Made by a program: the position numbers and the translations under genes. A stretch of 64,000 bases of DNA from Macrosoma leucophasiata (lineage: Eukaryota > Arthropoda > Insecta > Lepidoptera > Hedylidae), in assembly GCA_036365455.1 (NCBI GenBank), contig JAWQUS010000019.1, positions 10,454,001 through 10,518,000 on the forward strand, in the 5' to 3' direction. The notes beneath the pieces are model-generated. The model saw only the letters and a list, made by a program, of their open reading frames with translations, searched no databases and was not told the origin of the DNA. This document shows positions 55,866 through 64,000 of the stretch, piece by piece; within the stretch, counting starts at the first letter, position 1; each line of letters starts with the position of its first letter.

Positions 55866-56104
55866 ACTTACGGCACACCGCGGACACTCCGCCAAAATTC
55901 TAAATTCTATACCAACCTTTAATTTGGTTTCTATTACACAGACATCAATCAGTGACGTGTATTTACACGCGCACCTGTGTGCGTAGTACGTACAAAATAC
56001 CAACCGTCACCCATAAGAGGGGAAGGGGTTGAGTGATGCGCGCAAATCGGACGGGACGTCGAAGTGTCCATTCTATACGTAGTATTATTACATATTCTCT
56101 GCTT
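55866..56104 (-). mobile_element. Family K single arm
   Basis: GGCACACCGCGGACACTCCG to TATTACATATTCTCTG; near-identical to the arms at 39246-39830, with no partner arm nearby. Confidence 0.75.
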
Positions 56105-56596
56105 ACGGTAAATAAAATATTGCGCTTTCCAAAATGAGAAGCTTGGTTCAAATACAACATTTGTATGTATGTGTAATAACTTAAAAAAGTCACCGTCTCA
56201 AAATTATAAAAATAAACGTAAAAAACGTATTTTTATCGAAAAAAGTATCGCGTAACGACCCGGTTCAAAATGTGTATGATGAATGTGAAATGCGAGTGTC
56301 TTAAAAGTTATAATGTTTATCTTGTCTACGGAACCCTTAATTTTGTACCCAATACGCACTTCATGGCTTTTCTTGAGCCTTATTGAGTTAGGCATCGGTC
56401 TGTGTCAATTTAGGGAACGTTTTAAAATCTTCAATTTCATTTCATATCAATGGATTCTGTTAAAGGTTGGAATAAATTTCGATAACTCGATTCTGAGTTG
56501 ATTTTTTGACAAACTTAGCAAAAAGATGATATAAAATTAATGTCTTTATATACATTTACACGACGTCAATTGTGATATTGTTTTTATGCATAACGT

Positions 56597-56912
56597 AACT
56601 TCACACTTGTAATCCCGGAAGGGGTAGGCAGAGCTAAATGCATGTATTCCATCATACATGCAAACACCCACGATTCGCCGGTTACGTTTTTAGCCCATGC
56701 AGCAGGTAACGAGCCTGCCCTCTCCGGGCACTAATGTGAAGGCAGGGGTAGTTTTCCAGTACTGAAAAACTTCCAGAAAATGGAGGAATCTCAATAGAAC
56801 CAGAGATAAAGGATTTTAGACCGTTATCTGTGATAGTCCCCGACCCGGGAATCAAACCCAGGAACTTCAGCGTAGTAGAAGTGGCCTGCTACCATTAGGC
56901 TACGGAGGTAGT
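56597..56912 (-). mobile_element. tRNA-like SINE, family C
   Basis: TAACTTCACACTTGTAATCC to head CTGCTACCATTAGGCTACGG; B box mutated to GGGAATCAAACCCAGG. Confidence 0.82.
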
Positions 56913-57084
56913 TTTTTATGCAATCATCATACATATCAGTCGAAAGATGTCCACCGCTGGGCCAAAGCCTCCCTTGGCATGCGAATTGGCGATCGCAGTA
57001 AATAATAATAATATTGGCGACCCATTATACGTCCTACCGCTGGGTACGAGTCTCTCCGTGAGTCTTGTTTTTCATAAATGTATT

Positions 57085-57446
57085 GTGTCGAGAAGCGCGA
57101 AGCGCGCATGGCCCAGCGGCTGGTGTAGATCGGAAGCGATCTACTCGGTTAAACGGTACGGGCGCGGTCGGGTGTGTGATGGGTAACCGCTAGTGGCAAA
57201 TTAAAATGCGCATTTCCGTGCTTCGGAGGGCACGTTAAGCCGTCGGTCCCGGTTGTTATCGATAGATAGCTGTCGTTAAACCTTGTCGGAGATTTGAAAA
57301 TATCCGACAACGGTTTGGCCACTAACCCGTATCTTCACCAACCCGCATTGGAGCAGCGTGGTGGAGTAAGCTCCAGGCCTCCTCCCAAGAAGGGGAGAGG
57401 CTCATGCCCAGCAGTGGGACGTATCAAGGGTTGTCATTATTATTAT
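57085..57446 (+). mobile_element. 5S-like SINE, family E, full length
   Basis: GCGCATGGCCCAGCGGCTGG start, 5S-like AGCGATCTACTCGGTTAA and GTGTGATGGGTAACCGC, body to CCCAGCAGTGGGACGT and a TTATTATT tail. Confidence 0.78.
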
Positions 57447-58240
57447 ATTGTGTGGTGAACCGTCCGTATGCCGTCAACAACCATTGCCACTTGATATATC
57501 TCAAAAAGGTGGGTCGAGAAACAAACTTTTGGCGTGAACGGGCTGAAATTTAAAAAGTTCCGTTAGCCATTCTTTTCTTTTGTTACTCATCACAAAATAT
57601 TATTCAGGGTGGAGATGGTTGGTATGTTGTATGAGTTTAGAACTATAATGCACCGGTTAGGTGGGAATTGTAGTCTTGTAGACACTATTACATAGTCAAA
57701 ACAACTAATGCCTCAGGGATGACAATAGATCTCTATTTTGATAAATGAATTTTGGGTGTATAGATGTCTACAGGCTGCAGCTTAAGTGCTACTGTGGAGG
57801 AACAGGTGGAAAATGTGGAAATGTTCCTTCGATGAAAGGGGAGTATCCTCCGATAAGGGGAGGTGGTAGTGCCTAGCAGGCCGCGAGCCAACAATTAACG
57901 TTGGGGAGTTGTAAATATGCCAATTCTTGAGAAAACTTCGTATCTGCGATGTAATTCGATTGATACGCCATCTACCGTACTAGAGAAGTACTTTATGGCG
58001 CCCTATGTAGTGGACGCTACACTACGATACTGTCTACGAGTGTAGACACTCAAGCGCTACGATCCTGTCTACTAATATTGTAGCACAGGCGCTACGTTGC
58101 AGTCTACGAGTGAGTCAAAGATAAAGTTTATTTTACTTTTTCTAGTGTGGAGGAGCGAAGAGTCAAGTTTATTTGACAAAAGGGAAAAGTTTTTAAAAAG
58201 TGTCCAATACCCCATTATTTGATTTTCAAACGTAGATCTT
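57447..58240. other. Unassigned stretch
   Basis: No gene. 57925-58140 has repeated GCGCTAC / GTCTACGAGTG phrases (58010-58115) and shares GGCGCC and AACTTCG pieces with 41390-41520. Confidence 0.4.
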
Positions 58241-58244
58241 TAAA

Positions 58245-58500
58245 TATAAAAATCAATTGATGTTTGTTAGTCTCGCTAAAACTCGAGAACGGCTGGACCG
58301 ATTTGGCTAATTTTGGTTTTGAATGATTTTTGGAAGTCCAGGAAAGGTTTAAAAGGTAAGAAATTATGAAGAAATTGAAGGGAAACAGTAAAAACCACAA
58401 TTTTATTTTCCCATTCAAATAGTCCGTATCTATCAAACTTTTGCTACATTATTTCACTGTGAGGAATTTGAGGCAATACGAAGTTTGCCGGATCACCTAG
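58245..58500 (+). mobile_element. Helitron-like repeat, type 2, with 3-prime end
   Basis: TTAGTCTCGCTAAAACTCGA to GGCAATACGAAGTTTGCC hairpin, GGATCAC spacer, CTAG then T. Confidence 0.65.
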
Positions 58501-58940
58501 TAAACTAACATATTTTTTAATACAGATAAAACAGTATTAGCGTTTAGCCAAAGCACATCCGCAAAATGACCGCCATTTTCTATAATAGAGAATGAAATAG
58601 AATTGGCGCGTTACACATTTCAATGGGCGTTGCGTTCTCATTGTTTAGTTAATTTGCGGCTTTTGTGCTCGCTTTAATTTGCTATTCGATTATATTTTTG
58701 AGGTTAAAACTAATTACGTTCTAGAAAGCGTGACATTAGGTTATAAAATATAATTGAACATGATATTTGTAACGAATTGCTTTTGTAAGTCAAATTATAA
58801 TTTAATTCTCTATTGCTTTATTGAATTGTGTATTCATAATAGAATATATACGCTTTTGCGCTAAGGATCATATCTGTGTTATTGTTAAGTCATGACGTGG
58901 TAAACAAGGAATTTACATTAATGGTAAGTGAATATCATTG

Positions 58941-59275
58941 TACTGGTGGTAGAGCTCCAGTGACGGAGCTCGCGGGCGTAGGCACCACCGCATTACCTAA
59001 TACACTTGCCGCTGAATGGTACGGTTCAGCACTATCGTGTTCCGGTCAGGTGGTAATGTACGGCTCTGTAATTTCCGGCACAAAGGTATAACACCTTAGG
59101 CGTCAGGAGTGGTAACGCATCTGCATTTTGACCTTGGTCTTTGTGTGGGTGTCTATAGGCTGCAGTCATTACTTAACATCAATGTGAACTGCATGTAATA
59201 ATAATTATTATTATATTAGGTAATGCGGTGGTGCCTACGCCCGCGAGCTCCATCACTGGAGCTCTACCACCTGTG
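58941..59275. mobile_element. Family A repeat plus opposed terminal fragment
   Basis: Forward copy 58941-59195; after a TAATAATAATTATTATTATA spacer, a reverse first-60-bp piece (59213-59275). Their hairpin ends face outward. Confidence 0.8.
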
Positions 59276-59559
59276 AATTACTTATTATTATTATTTACTG
59301 TCAATTTTTTTGAATTAAAAAAAGATTACTATTTAATTATCCAATAACCTAGAAACTATAGCCTCTTGTTCTATGCAAAATTCATTCCTCTTCCATTCCA
59401 GAAAAAAAAAACCTCTTGACCTACTTACAATGGATTGCGAGAAACGAGCTATATACATTTTAAATACCACTTAATGAAGGAAGATTTATTGTATTAAGAC
59501 GCAGCCATACTCGTTGGGATACTGCTTTACAGCTTGTAATCTTGATTCCATATATATAT

Positions 59560-59938
59560 AATAATAATAATAATGGCAACCCATTATACGTCCCACTGCT
59601 GGGCACGAGTCTCTCCCCTTTTTGGGGGGAGGCCTGGAGCTTACTCCACCACGCTGCTCCAATGCGGATTGGTGGAGGTGGGTGGGTTAGTGGCCAGCCC
59701 GCTGTCGGATGTTTTCAAACCGCCCATAAGGCCTCCGACAAGGTTTAACGACTGCTATCTATCGATAGCAACCGGGACCGACGGCTTAACGTGCCCTCCG
59801 AAGCACGGAAACGCGCATTTAATTTGCCACTAGCGGTCACCCATCACACTACCCGACCGCGCCCGTAGTGCTTAACCGAGCAGATCGCTTACGATCTACA
59901 CCAGCCGCTGGGCCATGCGCGCTTCACGATTCCATATA
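59560..59938 (-). mobile_element. 5S-like SINE, family E, full length
   Basis: ATAATAATAATAATGGCAAC tail complement to CCATGCGCGCTTC head complement. The most complete copy; its plus-strand frames are chance. Confidence 0.8.
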
Positions 59939-59954
59939 TATTATATTATATTTA

Positions 59955-60245
59955 TTTTTTAATTTATGTAATGGAAGTGGCAAACAAGCATGCAGTTCAC
60001 ATCGATGATAAGTGATGACTGCAGCCTATAGACACCCACACAAAGACCAAAGGTCAAAATGAAGACGCGTTACCACTCCTGAGGCCTAAGGTGTTGTGCC
60101 TCTGTGCCGGAAATTACGGGGCCGTTCATTACCACCTGACCGGAACACGATAGTGCTGAACACTACGATTTAGCGGCAAGTATATTAGGTAATGCGGTGG
60201 TGCCTACGCCCGCGAGCTCCGTCACTGGAGCTCTACCACCAGTAA
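59955..60245 (-). mobile_element. Family A repeat, full length
   Basis: TTTATGTAATGGAAGTGGCA to GAGCTCTACCACCAGT; little diverged. Confidence 0.85.
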
Positions 60246-60940
60246 AAATATTCATATGATATACTAGCGGCCCGCACCGGATTCGTACGAGTTCAATTTA
60301 GGTATTTACATAATATTGCAACTATAGATTGAGATGTACGCTATCCTATCCGGTAAGTTGGGTCAAACTGCACACGGTGTGCAAGTTTGATTAAAATCGG
60401 TAAAGTAGTTTAAGAGTCCATCGCGGACAAACACTGTGACACGTTAAGAAGATGTATCTTCACGCCAAGTCCCTTACGGGGTAGGTAGAGAATGTGAAGT
60501 GCCAGAAATCACGGTCCTAACACACCTTTTTATTTCATACTCGCAAGGGTGCAATTAATGAAATATAGCTTTCTAGTTTTTGCTCGTGATTTAGTCCGTG
60601 TTGTACTTTTTAATAGTTGTACAAATTATAGCCTACTAGCTGTTGCACGAGGCTTCGCCCGAGTGGATGTCGTTTAAAAAGAAGCCTATGTTCTTTCTCA
60701 AACTCAACTCAAAAGTACCAAATTTCATTAAAATCGGTTCAGTCGTTTGGACGTGAAAAGGTAACAGACAGACAGAGTTACTTTCGCATTTGTAATATTA
60801 GTAGGGACGTGTTATTCAAATGTATAACCTATATAACTTTACAGTTTCATTCAAATCTGTTCAGTAGTTTTTCGTGAAAGAGTAACAAATATCCATTCAT
60901 CTATCCATTCGCACTCTCAAACTTTCGGAATTATATTATT
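60246..60940. other. Old dispersed repeats, no gene
   Basis: 60450-60530 is a decayed RTE tail (minus). 60640-60815 has ACTAGCTGTTGCACGAGGCT, TCAGTCGTTTGGACGTG and GTAACAGACAGACAGAGTTA, phrases of widespread lepidopteran Helitron-like repeats. Confidence 0.5.
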
Positions 60941-60942
60941 GA

Positions 60943-61240
60943 TACGTAACTTCACCTGTAGGCCCCGAAGGGGTAGCCAGAGGTAAATGTATGCATTCAA
61001 GCATACATGCAAACACCCACGATTCGCCGGTTACGTTTTTGGCCCATGTAACAGGTTGGCCGTTTTTGGCCCATGTAACAGGTTGGCCGTTTTTGGGCCA
61101 TGTAACAGGTTGGCCGTTTTTGGCCCATGTAACAGGTTGGCCGTTTTTGGCCCATGTAACAGGTTGGCCGTTTTTGGCCCATGTAACAGGTTGGCCGTTT
61201 TTGGCCCATGTAACTCGTTGGCGAGTTTGTTGGGTATTTA
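60943..61240 (-). mobile_element. Family C SINE, 3-prime part with an internal expansion
   Basis: AACTTCACCTGTAGGCCCCG to GATTCGCCGGTTACG as in other C copies, but the single GTTTTTGGCCCATGTAACAG of the family is multiplied here. Confidence 0.8.
61035..61223. repeat. 27-bp tandem array, seven units
   Basis: Unit GTTTTTGGCCCATGTAAC plus AGGTTGGCC. Units start every 27 bp from 61035 to 61197 with one indel-free variant (GGGCCA in unit 3). Because 27 is a multiple of 3 all frames stay open on both strands, producing spurious repeat proteins. Confidence 0.92.
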
Positions 61241-61540
61241 CAACTGTGAATAGTTTGTTTGCGACTTTAAACAAAAAATAAGTTCAGTAGTGATGTGGCG
61301 GCCCCTTAAAGATATGCAATATATATAATTGATGTTCCCATTCTGGATGTCCAATGCCGCCGTATGGTGATATCGCAAGTTATTACTATTGGTTTTCAAT
61401 TTAGTTTATTATGTGGACATTATATTGTATGAATTACTCTGAATCCATTAACACTTATGTATAGTACATAGCAACAAATATTCCACATCGAGCCTACGAA
61501 AGAGACAAGAGTTTTAAGAGAAACAAAATAAGCATAAGGC

Positions 61541-62218
61541 CCCCCGAGGGTTTCCGCCTTGTCGTGGCGGAGGGGCTCAGTACCCGGTGGTTGTCCCCAC
61601 ACCGGCGAAGCCAAGAGGAACCCAGAGAGGGGGCGGCGTTTGGCGTGGCTCTGCCCGCCACTCGCTGCTGTGGTGAGAAGACGGCTGGGGAAGAGGTGTA
61701 CGGGTATTTCGTTGGCCCTGCACCCTATCCCCAGCCGCCTAACGGCGGTCCCGCCGTCGGATAGGGACGAGGTGGGGCCGCGGGGGAGCGGTTGAGGGTC
61801 GAACTCTTTCGACGCTGCCGCTCCTTTGAGGCCGAACTGTGTGCCTTAATCCCTCCACCTGGGCGTCTTGGGACGCCTGGTGTTGTGAGTGGTTTGGGCA
61901 GGGACCTCCGGGCGTCGGACTAGGGGATGTCCGTCGCCCGAATGGAGAGAGGTCCCTAAGTGGGTGGCGTGCACGTGTTCCGCACGTCACTATTGTCGGT
62001 TGGAGCCAATAGGCTCAAACCTCGGAGGGCTCGGAAACGAGCAGCCGCCGGCGGGGTCGCGGATGTGTGCGTAAGCGTTCCCGTGACCCCGCTGCTGATG
62101 GCGGACGAGTCGGAACACCGCGGGGTTTTAGTGAGTACGAGTCTCACACTACCCGCCGTCTGTTCCCCTTAGACGACGGGTGCCCATGAGGGATTCCCCG
62201 CGTCAAAAAAAAAAAAGA
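61541..62218 (+). mobile_element. GC-rich poly(A)-tailed retroposon fragment
   Basis: About 680 bp of strongly GC-rich sequence from GGCCCCCCGAGGGTTTCCGC to TCCCCGCGTC followed by a 22-nt A-rich tail. 62120-62195 holds an inverted pair CGTCTGTTCCCC / GACGACGGG. Frames are open only by composition. It could be an untranslated end of an R1/R2-like LINE or a non-autonomous derivative; no RT motif is present. Confidence 0.6.
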
Positions 62219-62427
62219 AAAAAAAATGTGTCCCAGCTCACCATATTAAGTCAGCACATTGGCTCGAATGCTTGTCTGGAGAAGTGGTGCAGAGAGTGGG
62301 TTTGGGTGAGTTTTAAGACGGTCTCTGTACTTTAATGAGTAGCGTTTTGCTTCTTCAGAGATGGTTGGCATATCCAAGTATTCATGGATTTGCGAATTCT
62401 GAGTTGCGAATAAAATATGGTGCTGAT

Positions 62428-62580
62428 GATTAAAGAAAAATGGAGAGAAAAAATTGATTTCAGGCTTCAACCCTCGGCTACTGAGAATCTAGTCCAGCCG
62501 CTCTTCCAACTGAGCTACCTGAACTGAATCGCGGGTTGAAGGCCCGCCTGAAGTTTTTCGTTTTCTTTCCATTTTTCTTT
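62428..62580. repeat. Palindromic D-module element
   Basis: TTAAAGAAAAATGGAGAG at 62430 and CCATTTTTCTTTAA at 62570 are inverted; inside, a minus D module (CTCTTCCAACTGAGCTACCT) abuts a plus B-box part (GCGGGTTGAAGGCCCGCCTG). Second instance of inverted D modules after 51929. Confidence 0.7.
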
Positions 62581-62584
62581 AATA

Positions 62585-63820
62585 TACACCAAAAGAATGT
62601 TAAACGATACACACACACGGACTAATTAACGCAAAACGGATCCGTAAATAAGACAACAATTAATTAAATTCCAAGTTAATATTAACTGAACTTGATAAGT
62701 ACTAGCCTCGGGGAGTATTCCATCTATTTTTGCCAAAGGAATTAATTAATATTTTCACAATGGCTCCGTGAATCATTTGTTACCGGTGCCTGAGTGGGAA
62801 AACTGTGAACTTGACAAATTACGGATGTTTTTTGTGTGATAATATGATGACTATTTGTTTGTATCATAACAATGAAAAAAAAGCAATTAAACGAAAACAA
62901 AAATTATTAAATTTTAGTATCATTTATTGGTAAATAAATATTTTGTGTATAAAAAATAATATTTTAATATTATTAATTTTATTAAATAAAATGGAAAATT
63001 TAGACCAAAAACGGGTGATTAGAAAAATAATACTCGAAATATAATTGAATCTCATTCTCTTCCTGATGTAACTAAAATAAAAAAATTGAAGGACTCTTTT
63101 GACACGAAAATCAGTGGTTGTAATGAAAATTTATTACCACCTTGAAGCTTAAGTTGTTTTGTTTACGTATCGGCATCGACGAAACAACGCAGCTTTCTCT
63201 CGTCGATGCGTGTCGGAAATTATGGCACCAAAAATAAAAGTCGGGAATGCATGTGCAGTGTCTTGTATCTGGTTGTTTTTTTGTAGGATATCTACAATTA
63301 TAAATATATACTTATGACTTTTTATATAACTTTGATCTTGACGAATAAGTTTTTCTTTTTCTTAATTTATCATCATTGAAGGAATTGAAAAATTTTGTGA
63401 TTATTATGTTTTAACCAAGTAGGTAGTTTAATTTCTAATTTTTAATTTACTATTAATATATGATTTTGCTTTTACTATATGTAATGGTAATTCACTCTAG
63501 GTAGTTTATGATATTTATATAGTTAGTAAATAAAAATATTTTTTATTTCTATTTCTATTTAACTTGAAAAAAGTATCCAAATCCGCACATTCAGTGGTCA
63601 CCGCGCACTGGAGCAAGCAAAGACAAATTACTTTATTTCTTTCCCTTATATTTATTATGCCTCGTTCTGCTTTCATTATTTTTTTTGTTTTTGAGTGTCC
63701 CCTCTATTTTCCGCCTCAATTCAGTTATAATATTGTTTATTGAATTATTATTGTTGAAGTTACGATGGTACGTAGAGCTTCTCTTTCCAACATATAGGCA
63801 TGTTAGAGGCATTTAAAATC
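62585..63820. other. AT-rich unassigned stretch
   Basis: No gene or shared repeat found. 63165-63215 has an inverted GTATCGGCATCGACGAAAC / CTCGTCGATGCGTGTCGG pair. Long AT runs elsewhere. Confidence 0.45.
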
Positions 63821-63823
63821 AAA

Positions 63824-63897
63824 TTCAAATGTTTTATTTCAATTCGGTCTACAAGGACACTTTTGCATTGTCAGGTTACAAGCTACCTATAGTAAAT
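63824..63897. repeat. Family L repeat, partial
   Basis: CGGTCTACAAGGACACTTTT then GCATTGTCAGGTTACAAGC; shortened relative to 14175. Confidence 0.6.
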
Positions 63898-63910
63898 AGG
63901 TATTATAATA

Positions 63911-64000
63911 GGTTGGGGAAAAAGTCTTTTCGCATTATAGTATGTATGAACTTGTAATAAAATCTCTTTGGCTGTAGTATTTGTATCTGGCTGGTTTTGG
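63911..64000 (+). mobile_element. Mariner element start (cut by window edge)
   Basis: After TA (63909-63910) the sequence GGTTGGGGAAAAAGTCTTTT followed by CGCATTATAGTATG resembles the terminal repeat of insect mariner elements. Transposase, if any, would lie right of the window. Confidence 0.6.

Noticed and set aside
60936..61281. Repeat proteins with FGPCNRLAV or VTWAKNGQP units on both strands
   Set aside because: They arise because a 27-bp DNA array keeps every frame open. The array is a SINE-internal expansion with no start context or family support.
61559..62172. Several frames in the GC-rich retroposon
   Set aside because: Open by lack of AT-rich stop codons; no motif, no consistent frame.

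Overview
The window reads as nuclear DNA of a lepidopteran insect (moth or butterfly). It is AT-rich and crowded with LINEs, tRNA-like and 5S-like SINEs, Helitron ends and small TIR elements of the kinds common in that order. Two host genes can be modelled exon by exon. No intact tRNA or rRNA gene, CRISPR array or bacterial-style operon is visible. The species cannot be named from the sequence alone.

Left half, minus strand (32272 down to the left edge): an Rtf1 orthologue, the Plus3-domain transcription elongation factor of the Paf1 complex. Seventeen coding exons, all with GT-AG junctions and consistent phase, give 718 codons (2154 nt). The last exon in the window ends at a splice donor at 2236, so the C-terminal end lies to the left of the window. 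Introns total about 28 kb and hold most of the repeats, including an almost complete 3.3 kb LINE (7968-11310) and a 12-unit minisatellite (28745-29428) whose every unit copies the splice-donor end of the adjacent exon.

Middle, plus strand (36391-40940): a small Maf (Maf-S/MafK-type) bZIP gene in four coding exons (137 codons), head-to-head with Rtf1 across about 4.1 kb. Its introns hold a solo LTR, a long foldback element and a hAT-type MITE.

Right part (41-64 kb): no host gene could be supported. It holds a 2.23 kb element with 460-bp terminal inverted repeats, an 11-copy GTACGGC motif and a remnant spliced acidic reading frame (45111-47343); a TA-type TIR element split by a TTAA-flanked insertion (48798-50084); a 494-bp TTAA element with a 26-bp perfect palindrome (52207-52700); a three-copy hairpin unit (52.8-54.9 kb); a 27-bp tandem array (61035-61223); a GC-rich poly(A)-tailed retroposon (61541-62218); and the start of a mariner element at the right edge.

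Repeat names used below. A: about 290-bp SINE-like hairpin repeat starting GGTGGTAGAGCTCC and ending in an A-rich tail. B: tRNA-like SINE starting GACCCGGTTAGT. C: tRNA-like SINE starting TAGCCTAGTGGTAGCAGG. D: tRNA-like module with AGCTCAATTGGAAGAGC. E: 5S-rRNA-like SINE. F: 146-bp palindromic MITE. J: TA-flanked TIR element starting GAGCAACACGGGCC. K: foldback family with AGAGAATATGTAATAATAC. L, M, N: short unclassified families. Most annotation of function rests on protein family resemblance and splice logic; none was checked against a database.
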